From the NCBI GenBank assembly GCA_017432425.1, contig JAFRJE010000002.1, positions 1 to 64,000 of the forward strand: DNA of 64,000 nt, written 5' to 3'. The notes under the pieces were generated by a model that made no database searches, was not told where the DNA came from, and worked only from the letters and a program-made list of their open reading frames with translations. Shown one piece after another: positions 39,208 to 47,985 of the stretch. A program made the translations under genes and the position numbers. Every line of letters begins with the position of its first letter. Position 1 is the stretch's first letter. The DNA is from Candidatus Saccharimonadota bacterium. GTDB lineage: Bacteria > Patescibacteriota > Saccharimonadia > Saccharimonadales > Saccharimonadaceae.

Positions 39208-40254
39208 ATGTTAGTCTCCGATTTTAATTATGATTTGCCCGAAGACCGGATTGCGAAGTTCCCGCCAAAAGAGCGCGGCTCGACTCGCCTCCTCATTCTC
39301 GACCGCGAAACCGGAAAAATTAAAGATTCTTTCTATAAAAATCTCGCTGATTTTTTGAACCCTGGCGACGTTTTAGTTCTAAACGATACAAAAGTCATGC
39401 AATCCCGCCTCTTTACCGAGCTTAAAGACGGGCGAAAAAGGGAACTAATCGTTCTCGAAAATCATGACAATCCGAAAGCGACAGAAAAACGTGTTATCTA
39501 CCGCGGAAAACTCCGCGCCGGCGACGAGCTTTTTCTTCTCGATTCGAACGTCGAACACGATTCCCCCGAAACTCGAACCGGCGATAAAATCCTCGTTAAA
39601 GAAATTCTCGGAAACGGAATCGCTCTCGTTGAATCTAAAACTTCCCTCGACGCTTTGACTGAAAATTTCGGAACCGTTCCGCTCCCGCCCTATCTCCGTC
39701 GTGACGCCGAAAAAGCCGATAAACTTCGCTACCAAACCGTCTGGGCAAAAAACATGGGCTCCGCCGCCGCTCCGACTGCCTCTTTGAATATGACCGAAAA
39801 ACTACTCGAAAAACTAAAATCTAAAGGCGTTAAAGTCGAATACCTGACGCTCCACGTCGGTCTCGGAACTTTCCTCCCGATTCGCTCCGAAAAAGTCGAA
39901 GACCACGAAATGCATTCCGAATGGTTCTCAATTCCCGAAAAAACTCTCGAAGCCATAAAATCCGCCAAACAAACCAAAAATCGCGTCGTTGCTGTCGGAA
40001 CGACCGTCGCCCGAACGCTCGAATTTTACGCAAAAACGGGTCAAACTTCCGGCGAAGACAATATTTTTATCTACCCCGGCTTTAACTTCGAGCTAATCGA
40101 CGCCCTCCTGACCAATTTTCACGCCCCAAAATCAACCGTCCTAATGTTGACCGCTGCTTTTGCTGACTGGAAAAATCTAAAGCCCGCCTATACCCATGCC
40201 GTCGAGAAAAATTATAATTTCCTGAGCTACGGAGATTCAATGCTAATATGCTAA
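39208..40254 (+). CDS. queA: S-adenosylmethionine:tRNA ribosyltransferase-isomerase
   Basis: Converts preQ1 in the wobble position of GUN-anticodon tRNAs to epoxyqueuosine. FNYDLPEDRIAKFPPKERGSTRLLILDR, VLVLNDTKVMQSRL, LPLPPYLRR-type PLPPYLRRDAEKADKLRYQTV and LHVGLGTFLPIRSEKVEDHEMHSEWF are signatures of QueA. 348 aa, standard. It overlaps tgt by 7 nt. Upstream preQ0/preQ1 biosynthesis genes are not in the window, so the base may be salvaged. Confidence 0.96.
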   Translation: MLVSDFNYDLPEDRIAKFPPKERGSTRLLILDRETGKIKDSFYKNLADFLNPGDVLVLNDTKVMQSRLFTELKDGRKRELIVLENHDNPKATEKRVIYRGKLRAGDELFLLDSNVEHDSPETRTGDKILVKEILGNGIALVESKTSLDALTENFGTVPLPPYLRRDAEKADKLRYQTVWAKNMGSAAAPTASLNMTEKLLEKLKSKGVKVEYLTLHVGLGTFLPIRSEKVEDHEMHSEWFSIPEKTLEAIKSAKQTKNRVVAVGTTVARTLEFYAKTGQTSGEDNIFIYPGFNFELIDALLTNFHAPKSTVLMLTAAFADWKNLKPAYTHAVEKNYNFLSYGDSMLIC

Positions 40255-41366
40255 AGTTCGAAATCGAAAAAACTTCCGGTCTTGCCCGCGTCGGAGAAAT
40301 TACGACCCCGAACGGAAAAATCAAAACCCCCGCCTTTGTCGGCGCCGCGACTCGCGGAACCGTAAAAGCCCTAACTTTTTCCGAAATGCGCGCCCTTGGC
40401 TCCCAAGCCATTCTCGCGAACACCTATCATTTATTCCTAACCCCCGGCTCAAAACTAATCGAAGAGGCTGGCGGTCTCGCGAAATTTTCCGCCTGGAACG
40501 CCCCGACTTTTACCGACTCTGGCGGCTTCCAAATTTTCTCCCTCCCTGACGTAAAAATAACCGAAGCCGGCGCAAAGTTTAAATCATATTTAAACGGCGA
40601 TAAATTCTTAATGACTCCCGAACTTTCGATGCAAACCCAATGGGAAATTGGCGCCGACATCCACATGGCGTTTGACCAACTTGCAAAGTCTGAAAACCGC
40701 GCCGATATGGAACGCGCAATGAACCGAACCCATCGTTGGCTCGACCGCTGTCTTCTCGAACACGAAAACCAAAAACTCCTCGCGAAGAAAAATAAAAAGC
40801 CCGAACAATTCCTCTACGCCGTCGTCCAGGGCGGGACTTTCCTCAATCTCCGCGCAACTTCCGCGAGATATGCCGCCGAAAAACCCGTTGACGGTTTTGG
40901 GATTGGCGGCGTCTTTACCGCCGATGGCATGGACGAAATGCTGAAAGTCGTCAATCAAATCCTCCCCTCCGAAAAACCGCGCCACCTTCTCGGTATGGGT
41001 CAAGAACCGCGCGACCTCTTTATCGGCGCCGAGTTTGGTTGTGATACATTCGACTGTGTCGGACCGACTCGCCTCGCCCGTAACGGCGCACTCTATACTC
41101 TCGACGGACGAATTAATATCAAAAACTCAAAATACAAAACCGATTTTTCTCCTGTCGATTCTTCTTGCGACTGTGAACTCTGTAAAAATTATTCAAAAAG
41201 CTATCTCAACCATCTCTTCCGAACTAACGAAATAACCGGAAAAGTCCTCGCCTCGCTCCATAACGAACGCTTCGTCGTCCGAACTGTCGACAAAATCCGC
41301 GCCGCTCTCCTTTCTGGCGATTTCGAAAGTTATAAAACCGATTTTCTCTCTCGCTATTACGCTTAA
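40248..41366 (+). CDS. tgt: Queuine/preQ1 tRNA-guanine transglycosylase
   Basis: Exchanges guanine-34 for preQ1 in Asp, Asn, His and Tyr tRNAs. TFTDSGGFQIFSL contains the catalytic region, GGTFLNLRATSARYAAEKPVDGFGIGGV and GCDTFDCVGPTRLARNGALYT follow, and the zinc site CDCELCKNYSKSYLNHLF is intact. 372 aa, standard. Together with queA it forms a two-gene queuosine operon driven from the queA promoter. Confidence 0.96.
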   Translation: MLKFEIEKTSGLARVGEITTPNGKIKTPAFVGAATRGTVKALTFSEMRALGSQAILANTYHLFLTPGSKLIEEAGGLAKFSAWNAPTFTDSGGFQIFSLPDVKITEAGAKFKSYLNGDKFLMTPELSMQTQWEIGADIHMAFDQLAKSENRADMERAMNRTHRWLDRCLLEHENQKLLAKKNKKPEQFLYAVVQGGTFLNLRATSARYAAEKPVDGFGIGGVFTADGMDEMLKVVNQILPSEKPRHLLGMGQEPRDLFIGAEFGCDTFDCVGPTRLARNGALYTLDGRINIKNSKYKTDFSPVDSSCDCELCKNYSKSYLNHLFRTNEITGKVLASLHNERFVVRTVDKIRAALLSGDFESYKTDFLSRYYA

Positions 41367-41423
41367 ACTTCCCCTAGATTTTCCTTGAAAAATCCTGTAT
41401 AATTTCCTTAAAAGGAGAGTTCT

Positions 41424-42527
41424 ATGAGCGTGAAAAGAAATATCGTCGAGGTCGAAACAAAAACCTTTATTCGTTTTTGGTTAGTAATCTTAGGATTTGC
41501 CGCTTTCTTCTATTTTCTCTTTTCCGCGAAAGAAGCCTTGATTATTATCGGCGCCGCTGCCCTCCTCGCGATTGCGATTAAGCCCCTCGCGAATAAAGTC
41601 GATCTTCTGATTGGAAAAAAGAAACAAACGACTCTCTCCTCGATTTTGGCTTATCTCGGAATCCTCCTCGTCCTCGGAATTATCGTCTCGATTATCGGGC
41701 CTGTCCTCGTAAACGAAACCGTAAAATTCGTCGGACAGCTCCCCGAAACCTTTGAAAAAACAATCGGCGGGATTGACGGCTTGAATGAATTTGGTAAAAA
41801 CTTCGGAATTGCCGACCTCCGCGGCCAAATTACCTCGAACCTCGAAAGTTTTTCTTCCGCGTTTATCTCGAACCTCGGAAGCACGCTCGTAACTAGCGTC
41901 TCCGCGATTCTCAGTATTCTCGCTAAAGCCGTTATCGTTCTCGTTTTGACTTTACTCTTTTTGCTCGAGGGGCCTGAAATTCTCGAAAAGTTTTGGAAGA
42001 CCCTTTCCGGAAAGAAAAAGGACGCGACTGTCGAAGAAATGCGCCGAATCGTGAAAAAAATGGCGAATGTCGTTTCGACTTTCTTCTCAAAACAAGTACT
42101 AATCGCCCTGCTCGACGGAGCCGTAACGACGTTGATTGTCCTGATTTTGTCGTTAATTTTCGGGTTTAACTCTGGACTCGCCGCGCCAATGGGTGTCATA
42201 ACCGCGACGATGTACTTGATTCCGATGTTCGGTCAAATCATCGGTTGTCTTCTTGTCTCGCTTCTGCTCGCCTTTAGCTCCCCGGCTGGCGCCGCGACTT
42301 GGCTAATCTTCTATTTAATTTATGGTCAAATCGAAGCAAACATGATTGCCCCGAAAGTCCAAGGTAACGCCCTCCGGCTCCCTCCGGTCGTCATTTTAAT
42401 CGCAATTACGATTGGAACCTACATGTTCGGACTCGTCGGCGCAATCATCGCCATTCCAATTGCCGGTTGTATTAAAGTTCTCGTCGAAGAATATCCAATC
42501 TTAAAAGAGCTTCGCGAAGAAAGCTAA
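41424..42527 (+). CDS. AI-2E family (UPF0118) permease
   Basis: Multi-pass membrane protein of the AI-2E/PerM family. Hydrophobic helices at residues 18-50, 65-90, 150-185 and a cluster from 215 to 350 match the family, as do VVTLIVLILSLIFGFNSGLAAPMGVITATMYLIPMFGQIIG and the late GNALRLPPVVILIAITIGTYMFGLVGAIIAIPIAGCIKVLVEEY. Members export small molecules or act as sodium/proton antiporters; the substrate here is unknown. AAAGGAGAG lies 6-7 nt before the ATG, with TATAAT 20 nt further upstream. Confidence 0.88.
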   Translation: MSVKRNIVEVETKTFIRFWLVILGFAAFFYFLFSAKEALIIIGAAALLAIAIKPLANKVDLLIGKKKQTTLSSILAYLGILLVLGIIVSIIGPVLVNETVKFVGQLPETFEKTIGGIDGLNEFGKNFGIADLRGQITSNLESFSSAFISNLGSTLVTSVSAILSILAKAVIVLVLTLLFLLEGPEILEKFWKTLSGKKKDATVEEMRRIVKKMANVVSTFFSKQVLIALLDGAVTTLIVLILSLIFGFNSGLAAPMGVITATMYLIPMFGQIIGCLLVSLLLAFSSPAGAATWLIFYLIYGQIEANMIAPKVQGNALRLPPVVILIAITIGTYMFGLVGAIIAIPIAGCIKVLVEEYPILKELREES

Positions 42528-42543
42528 AACTAACGACCGTTTC

Positions 42544-42879
42544 TTAGGCTTTTCTAATTTTCTCAAGTCTAAGCGCAGCCTTGTCTTCCCCGAACTCTTT
42601 TTCCATTTTTTCGTATGCTTCTCTAGCGATGTTTTCGTCGTCCTCCGAATAAGCCTCTGCTGTGAATCTCGTAATCCCGAAATCTCCGAGCGCAAAAATC
42701 TCGACTTTTGGATTTTCTAAAATCTGCTGAAAAACTTTTTTAGTCTTTCCCGTCGCAATATAAATTTTCCCGTCAACTTCCGCCGCTTTGTCGAACGGTC
42801 GAACGTGCGGCTGATCGTCTTCGGTTGTTGCAATATAGAAAACGCCCGAAAGCCCCTTAACGATTTGTTCGTTTGTCAT
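42544..42879 (-). CDS. Pyridoxamine 5'-phosphate oxidase-like flavin-binding protein
   Basis: 111-aa split-barrel protein. FYIATTEDDQPHVRPF, AAEVDGKIYIATGKTKKVFQQILENPKVEIFALG and ITRFTAEAYSEDD fit the small PPOX-type FMN-binding proteins that reduce or oxidise diverse substrates or act as flavin stores. True PNPOx residues are not evident. AGGAGG lies 6 nt before the ATG, a Shine-Dalgarno-class start. It is convergent with the permease gene, 16 nt away. Confidence 0.85.
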   Translation of the reverse strand: MTNEQIVKGLSGVFYIATTEDDQPHVRPFDKAAEVDGKIYIATGKTKKVFQQILENPKVEIFALGDFGITRFTAEAYSEDDENIAREAYEKMEKEFGEDKAALRLEKIRKA

Positions 42880-42988
42880 AATTTCCTCCTAAAAATTTTA
42901 AGGTTTTTAAGTTTCGTTTTACTTTTCTTTATTATAATGAAAAATACAAAATTTAGAAACGTAAATTAACTGGAGTATAATAAAAACC

Positions 42989-43654
42989 ATGCGAATCCTT
43001 TATGTCGAAGATGAAAAATTTCTTGCCGACGCCGTAACCCATTTACTAAAAAAGTCTAATATCGAAGTTGACTGGGTCGCCGACGGCGAAGAGGGGCTTT
43101 CCCTCGCCCTAAAACCAAATTACGACGCGCTCGTTCTTGACGTAATGTTACCCTCGCTTTCCGGTCTCGAAATTCTTGCCGCAATCCGAAAAAGAGGAAT
43201 TAAAACCCCCGTGATTATGCTTTCCGCGCTCGGCGAAGTCGAAGACAAAATCAAAGGTCTCGAAACTGGCGCCGACGATTACCTCGCGAAACCCTTTAAA
43301 ACTTCCGAACTCGTTGCTCGTCTGAAAGCTCTTGTTCGTCGCCCGCCGATTTCCGAAAAGAAAACTTTAAAGTTCGAGGATCTGACTCTCGATTTGGAAA
43401 ATCGAACCTTAAACGGCGTCGATTTGACCGAAAAAGAAGCTGGAATCCTCGAAATGCTCCTAAAAACTCCCTCCGTCGCTAAAGCAAAAGAAAATATCCT
43501 CGCCCACGTTTGGGGCGCCGACGCTTACGCCGAAGACAATTACGTCGAAGTCTACGTTTCCTATCTCCGTAAAAAACTCCGCGACTTAAACTCAAAAGTC
43601 GAAATAAAAACCATTCGTAATCTCGGTTATAAACTAGCGATTAAAGGAGCGTAA
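42989..43654 (+). CDS. OmpR-family response regulator
   Basis: Two-component response regulator. The receiver domain has the acidic pocket VEDEK (residues 6-10), phospho-acceptor D51 in LVLDVMLP, and K in AKPF near residue 101. The C-terminal winged helix (about 125-220) ends AYAEDNYVEVYVSYLRKKLRDLNSKVEIKTIRNLGYKL, typical of OmpR/PhoB DNA binding. TATAAT (42976-42981) is 7 nt before the ATG. Its stop overlaps the kinase start by one base, so the pair is co-translated. Confidence 0.95.
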   Translation: MRILYVEDEKFLADAVTHLLKKSNIEVDWVADGEEGLSLALKPNYDALVLDVMLPSLSGLEILAAIRKRGIKTPVIMLSALGEVEDKIKGLETGADDYLAKPFKTSELVARLKALVRRPPISEKKTLKFEDLTLDLENRTLNGVDLTEKEAGILEMLLKTPSVAKAKENILAHVWGADAYAEDNYVEVYVSYLRKKLRDLNSKVEIKTIRNLGYKLAIKGA

Positions 43655-44601
43655 TGTTTAAAAAACTAAAACTAAAGTTCGTTTTAACTAACCTTGTTTT
43701 AACTTCTGTCGTCCTCTTCGCGGCGTACACTTCCGTTTATTTAATCGCCGCAAACAACTCCGCTAACCGCCGCCCAATCCCCTCCGACTCTCCCGACTAT
43801 TCCTCTGAAGTCGAAAACATTATTAACGAACACATTAAAGACGACCGCAAAAAAGCCCTCTCCTCGCTCCTCTTTACTTTAATTTCGACCGGCGTCGCAA
43901 CCGAACTAATCGTCTTTATTATTTCCGCCTATCTCGCCGAAGAAGCGATAAAACCGGTTAAAGAAGCTTACGAAGCCCAAAAACTCTTTATCGCCAACGC
44001 TTCCCACGAAATCAAAACCCCTCTCGCCGCTATCCAAGCCAACCTCGAAGCTGCCGACATCTCCGGCAACCATTGGCTCGACAACGTTGTCCTCGAAACC
44101 GAAAAACTCGCCGACTTAAATGGGAAACTTTTAACTCTGACGAAAACCGATCTCGCTCCCGCCTCGACCGCCTTGACGAAACTAGATTTTAAAGATTTAA
44201 TAAAAACCGATTTAAAATCTTTTGAGTCTCGTTTGAAAAAAGAAAACCTAAAACTAAAAACCAGCTTTAAACTCTCGAAACCCGACAAAACTTGGGAAAC
44301 GAAATTAAACAAAGCTGATTTTTCTGAACTTTTCGGAATTCTCCTCGACAACGCAATCAAATACTCCGGCGGGAAAATCTGGCTTTCTGTTTCCGAAAAA
44401 GAACTGAAATTAAAAAACGACGGCGCGACTATCCCGAAAGAAAACCTAAAACACGTTTTCGACCGTTTCTATCAAGTCGATAAATCGAAACAAGGCGTCG
44501 GGCTCGGACTCTCGATTGCTAAATCTCTCGCCGACAAAAATTCCTGGAAACTTTCCGTTTCTTCCGACGATAAAACAACCGAATTTACGCTTTCTATTTA
44601 G
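43654..44601 (+). CDS. Sensor histidine kinase
   Basis: Partner of the preceding regulator. Two membrane helices (about residues 8-32 and 68-94) enclose a very short external loop of about 35 residues, so little ligand-binding space exists. H118 lies in FIANASHEIKTPLAAIQANL. N box is ELFGILLDNAIKYS, G1 is LKNDGATIP (NDG in place of DTG) and G2 GVGLGLSIAKSL. 315 aa, short for the class. Its 3' end overlaps the convergent glycosyltransferase by 8 nt. The stimulus and targets are unknown. Confidence 0.94.
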   Translation: MFKKLKLKFVLTNLVLTSVVLFAAYTSVYLIAANNSANRRPIPSDSPDYSSEVENIINEHIKDDRKKALSSLLFTLISTGVATELIVFIISAYLAEEAIKPVKEAYEAQKLFIANASHEIKTPLAAIQANLEAADISGNHWLDNVVLETEKLADLNGKLLTLTKTDLAPASTALTKLDFKDLIKTDLKSFESRLKKENLKLKTSFKLSKPDKTWETKLNKADFSELFGILLDNAIKYSGGKIWLSVSEKELKLKNDGATIPKENLKHVFDRFYQVDKSKQGVGLGLSIAKSLADKNSWKLSVSSDDKTTEFTLSI

Positions 44602-45877
44602 ACTTCAAAAAGAAGAATCCGCGACGCTTTTTCTCGCCGTCGTCTTTAATTCCTTTAATCCGAATCGCTTCTTCATAAATTTCCAAAAATCGTTTAACCG
44701 TAATCGATAAATCATGTTGCTTCGCCGTTACTAGACTTTCCGCCGACATTCTTTTCGCCAAAACGTCATCGCTCAAAATTTTCTCTAGCCCTTCCGCTAT
44801 TCCTTTAATGTCCCCGCCCGCCTTACAAAGAAAACCATTTTCGCCGTCTCGAACCAAATCCGCGACCGCTCCCGCGTCAACCGCAACCAACGGCAATCCC
44901 GTCGCCGCCGCTTCGACCAAAACAACTCCCTGCGTTTCAATTTCGCTCGCCGTAACAAAAACGTCCGCTGTTTTATAAATCTCATTTAAATCCGGCGGCA
45001 AAACTCGTCCGAGAAATCTTACGTTTTTTGAAATCCCTAGAGCCTGCGTCATTTCAATCAAATCCGCTTTCGCAATCCCGTCGCCGACAATCAAAAGAAC
45101 GGCGTCGTCGCGTTTTCTCAAAACTCGCTCAAACGCATCAATAACTCGGTCAACGCTCTTGTCCGCGTCAATCCGCCCGACGTGTATCGCGATTTTTTTC
45201 GTCTTCGGAATTTTATATTTTTTATAAATATATTCTTTCGCTCGCCCAGGTTTAAAATTCGACAGATCAACCCCGTTGGAAATCGCCTCGACTTGAACCT
45301 TAAATCGTTTGCTCGGTTCCGGCGTCAGCTCTTGAATCGCTAACTCTGTCGGCATCGTCGTATATTCGGAATTTTTCATAAAACTAACAAGATATTTTTT
45401 CACAATCGCGTCGAGCGGTTTCTTAATCGGCTTTAAAAGCTCAAACTGTCCTGTAATTTGATCCGGAAAAGTATGTCCAGTCGTAACGAGCGGAATATTT
45501 TTCGAAAGCGCATAATGTTTCGACGCAATCGCAATCGGCTCGTTTGTCTGAACATGAATTACGTCCGGCTTAAACCAATCGAGTGCCTTTTTGACTTGAT
45601 GACCAGCGTTAACCGCAAACCAAATCCCGTGTCGATAAATAATCTTCTTCTCCGGAACTGGCTCAATTTGATCCGGATAAAACGGGAGTCTCATGCTCGT
45701 CAAATAAACCGTTCGCAGATTTTTTTGTTGAGTAATATGTTTTTTTCCTTTAAAACTCGGGCAAATAACCATCACGCGATGACCCTTTTTCGCGAGATTT
45801 AAAGCTAAATTATGCGCAAAAACTGCGACCCCGTTCGTCATCGGATAATAAATATCCGAAGTAATTGCTATTCTCAT
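44594..45877 (-). CDS. GT4 glycosyltransferase (glycolipid synthase-like)
   Basis: Retaining GT-B enzyme. RIAITSDIYYPMTNGVAVFAHNLALNLAKKGHRV is typical of the diacylglycerol/phosphatidylinositol glycosyltransferase branch, with VTTGHTFPDQITGQF, ISNGVDLSNFKPG, VGRIDADKSVDRVIDAF and the ExxxxxxxE motif EIETQGVVLVEA. It probably adds a sugar to a membrane lipid; donor and acceptor cannot be read from sequence. The C-terminus is lysine/arginine-rich, which could help membrane attachment. TATAAT on the minus strand lies 6 nt before the ATG and overlaps the smpB promoter. Confidence 0.88.
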   Translation of the reverse strand: MRIAITSDIYYPMTNGVAVFAHNLALNLAKKGHRVMVICPSFKGKKHITQQKNLRTVYLTSMRLPFYPDQIEPVPEKKIIYRHGIWFAVNAGHQVKKALDWFKPDVIHVQTNEPIAIASKHYALSKNIPLVTTGHTFPDQITGQFELLKPIKKPLDAIVKKYLVSFMKNSEYTTMPTELAIQELTPEPSKRFKVQVEAISNGVDLSNFKPGRAKEYIYKKYKIPKTKKIAIHVGRIDADKSVDRVIDAFERVLRKRDDAVLLIVGDGIAKADLIEMTQALGISKNVRFLGRVLPPDLNEIYKTADVFVTASEIETQGVVLVEAAATGLPLVAVDAGAVADLVRDGENGFLCKAGGDIKGIAEGLEKILSDDVLAKRMSAESLVTAKQHDLSITVKRFLEIYEEAIRIKGIKDDGEKKRRGFFFLKSK

Positions 45878-45879
45878 GC

Positions 45880-45889
45880 TATAATTATA
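45880..45889. promoter_or_regulatory. Shared divergent -10 palindrome
   Basis: TATAATTATA reads as TATAAT on both strands. The plus copy (45880-45885) lies 9 nt before smpB and the minus copy (45889-45884) lies 6 nt before the glycosyltransferase ATG. The two start codons are only 17 bases apart. Confidence 0.6.
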
Positions 45890-45894
45890 CCATA

Positions 45895-46308
45895 ATGAAT
45901 AAGAAAAAACCGACCGAAAGTATAACCGTTAATCGTCGCGCTGCCTACGATTATTCTCTTAGTGATGGCTTGACTGTCGGTTTAGAATTGAAAGGTCCAG
46001 AAGTCCGCCTAATCCGCGATCATCACGTCCAACTCAAAGGTTCTTTCGTTACGATTCGCAATTCTGAACTTTGGCTTAATAATCTAACTCTCGGCGCCGA
46101 AACCGCCCGCAATATCCGCCTCCTCGCGACCCGCCGCCAAATCAAAGATCTCGAAAAACAAAAAGTAGCCGGCTTCACGATTGTTCCGACGAAACTCCTC
46201 GCCGGCGGACGCAAAATAAAACTCATTATCGCGCTCGGAAAAGGGAAGAAAAAATACGATAAACGCGAAACCATTAAAAAACGCGATCTCGATCGTGGGA
46301 GGTTTTAA
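45895..46308 (+). CDS. smpB: SsrA-binding protein SmpB
   Basis: Partner of tmRNA in ribosome rescue. VNRRAAYDYSLSDGLTVGLELKGPEVRLIRDHHVQLKGSFVTIRNSELWLNN and the basic tail GKGKKKYDKRETIKKRDLDR are diagnostic. 137 aa, slightly short. An upstream in-frame ATG at 45865 lies beyond the promoter and inside the divergent gene, so the start at 45895 is preferred. The tmRNA gene itself is not in the window. Its stop is followed immediately by the xth ATG. Confidence 0.95.
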   Translation: MNKKKPTESITVNRRAAYDYSLSDGLTVGLELKGPEVRLIRDHHVQLKGSFVTIRNSELWLNNLTLGAETARNIRLLATRRQIKDLEKQKVAGFTIVPTKLLAGGRKIKLIIALGKGKKKYDKRETIKKRDLDRGRF

Positions 46309-47190
46309 ATGCGCGAACTAAAACTTTTCTCCTGGAACGTAAACGGTCTCCGCGCCGTTCTGAAAAAAGGCGCGCTCGTCGATTTTCTTGAGCGCGAATA
46401 CCCCGACGTCCTCTGCCTCCAAGAAATAAAATGTACCCCCGCCCAAGTTGATTTGGAAAAAGAAAACGAAATCTTCCGTGACTACGAAATCTTCTGGAAT
46501 CCCGCGAAACGCCTCGGCTACTCCGGAACAATGACATTGGTTAAGAAAGGTCTCATAAAGGCTTCTTCGAGGGACTCCCGGACCGCCACGAGGGAGGATG
46601 AGGCGGCTTCCGCCCGTAACGACGGGCCGGAAGAACGCCGACCCGAGAAGAACGCCTTTAGAGACCTTTCTACTAGCGAGGGAAGAATCATTTATTTAGA
46701 TTTAGATAATTTTTATCTCGTCAACGTCTATACCCCAAACAGCAAACCCGACCTCTCTCGCCTCACGCTTCGCGAAAAAACTTGGGACCCGGAATTCCTA
46801 GAACTCTTAAAAACCCTTGAAAAAGAAAAGCCCGTCGTAACTTGTGGTGATTTTAACTGCGCAAACGAAGAAATCGACCTCGCCCGCCCGAAAACCAACC
46901 ATAAAAACGCCGGCTTTACCGACGAAGAGCGTCGCGGGCTTTCAAATCTCCTCGCCGCCGGTTTCCTCGATACTTTCCGCTTTAAATTCCCCGAGGAAAA
47001 ACGTTATACTTGGTGGTCTCATTGGGGAAATGCGCGAAAAAACAACGTCGGCTGGCGGATTGACTATTTTTTCATTTCGAAATCTCTCGAAAAAAATCTA
47101 GCCTCCGCCGAGATTTATGAGTCCTATTTCGGCTCCGACCATTGCCCCATCTCGATTACTCTAACTTTCCCAGAAACCTCCGAGGCTTAA
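46309..47190 (+). CDS. xth: Exodeoxyribonuclease III / AP endonuclease with an in-frame palindromic insert
   Basis: Cuts DNA at abasic sites and trims 3' ends. LFSWNVNGLRAVLKKG, DVLCLQEIKC, FYLVNVYTPNS, VVTCGDFNCANEEIDLARPK, GLSNLLAAGFLDTFR, YTWWSHWGNARKNNVGWRIDYFF and GSDHCPI supply the full catalytic set. Between LVKKG and EGRIIYLD, where other members have fewer than 20 residues, there are about 43, encoded by a 134-bp inverted-repeat element (residues about 80-123) of arginine/glutamate-rich sequence. The frame is open, so the enzyme is probably functional with a surface loop extension. It is co-transcribed with smpB. Confidence 0.93.
   Translation: MRELKLFSWNVNGLRAVLKKGALVDFLEREYPDVLCLQEIKCTPAQVDLEKENEIFRDYEIFWNPAKRLGYSGTMTLVKKGLIKASSRDSRTATREDEAASARNDGPEERRPEKNAFRDLSTSEGRIIYLDLDNFYLVNVYTPNSKPDLSRLTLREKTWDPEFLELLKTLEKEKPVVTCGDFNCANEEIDLARPKTNHKNAGFTDEERRGLSNLLAAGFLDTFRFKFPEEKRYTWWSHWGNARKNNVGWRIDYFFISKSLEKNLASAEIYESYFGSDHCPISITLTFPETSEA
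46546..46679 (+). repeat. Palindromic element inserted in-frame in xth
   Basis: AAAGGTCTCATAAAGGC-TTCTTC at the left is mirrored by GAAGAAC-GCCTTTAGAGACCTTT at the right. Inside, CTCCC pairs with GGGAG and GGCGGCTTCCG-CCCGT-AACG-ACGGG-CCGGAAG forms a second long hairpin. The element is much more GC-rich than its surroundings and contains no stop in the xth frame. Confidence 0.75.
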
Positions 47191-47194
47191 AAAT

Positions 47195-47980
47195 ATGGAA
47201 AACCTGACTTACTGGAAAAAACAAACTTCTCCGCTCTATAAAGACCTAGAATGGAACTTTCCCGAACAAAAAACCGGAAAAATCAACCTCGTCGGTGGCA
47301 ATTCTTTCGGCTTCTCAACCGAAATAAAAATCGCCGAGTTTCTCTCCTCTCGCTATCCCGTCGAAGAGCTGCGCCTCGTTTTTCCCGACGCACTCCAGAA
47401 AAAACTTCCCCCGCTTCCGAACTTATTTTTCGCCCCCTCGACCAGCTCCGGCAGTTTCAAAAAATCTCTTGAACTAAACTCCGAATTTGAAAAAGCCGAT
47501 TTTAATCTCCTCCTCGGCGACTTCTCGAAAAATTCCGAAACCTCCGTCGCAATTCTCGAAGCCATAAAATCCGCCCCCTCCGTCCCGACTCTCCTCGCGC
47601 GCGACTCCGTCGATTTAATCTCCGCCGACGCCGAAACAATCCTCGACCGCGAAAACCTAACTATCTTCGCCAGTCTAGTCCAACTCCAAAAACTTTTCCG
47701 CTCCGTTTTCTATCCAAAAATGATTTTGCTCTCCTCCCCGCTCGTCCCCGTTCTCGAATCGCTCCATAAATTCACTTTAACTTACCCAGTTTCGATTTTA
47801 ACTTTCCATGAACAAAAAATCATTACCGCCAGAAATGGCAAAATCATCACAACCGACCTCGAAAAAACCGAATATTCTCCGCTTTCTCTCTGGGACGGCC
47901 GCCTCGCCGGAAAAACCGCCGCTTTCTCGCTTTATAACCCGAACAAACCTCTCGAATCTATTAACGCCGCCTTATTTTAG
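47195..47980 (+). CDS. Hypothetical protein, possible kinase-like Rossmann fold
   Basis: 261 aa, soluble, not firmly recognised. KTGKINLVGGNSFGFSTEIKIAEFLSS, VEELRLVFPDALQKKL, FNLLLGDFSKNSET and VPTLLARDSVDLIS suggest alternating strands and helices, and there is a faint resemblance to the ribokinase-like domain of NAD(P)HX dehydratase (YjeF C-terminus). The catalytic GAGDxL motif is absent, so activity is doubtful. It lies 4 nt after xth and ends the smpB-xth unit. Confidence 0.5.
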   Translation: MENLTYWKKQTSPLYKDLEWNFPEQKTGKINLVGGNSFGFSTEIKIAEFLSSRYPVEELRLVFPDALQKKLPPLPNLFFAPSTSSGSFKKSLELNSEFEKADFNLLLGDFSKNSETSVAILEAIKSAPSVPTLLARDSVDLISADAETILDRENLTIFASLVQLQKLFRSVFYPKMILLSSPLVPVLESLHKFTLTYPVSILTFHEQKIITARNGKIITTDLEKTEYSPLSLWDGRLAGKTAAFSLYNPNKPLESINAALF

Positions 47981-47985
47981 AGTTT

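Noticed and set aside
47436-47460. CTCGACCAGCTCCGGCAG in the gene at 47195, resembling dispersed CTTCGACAAGCTCAG-type repeats
   Set aside because: Only a partial match, with no second copy seen in the window and no palindromic partner.
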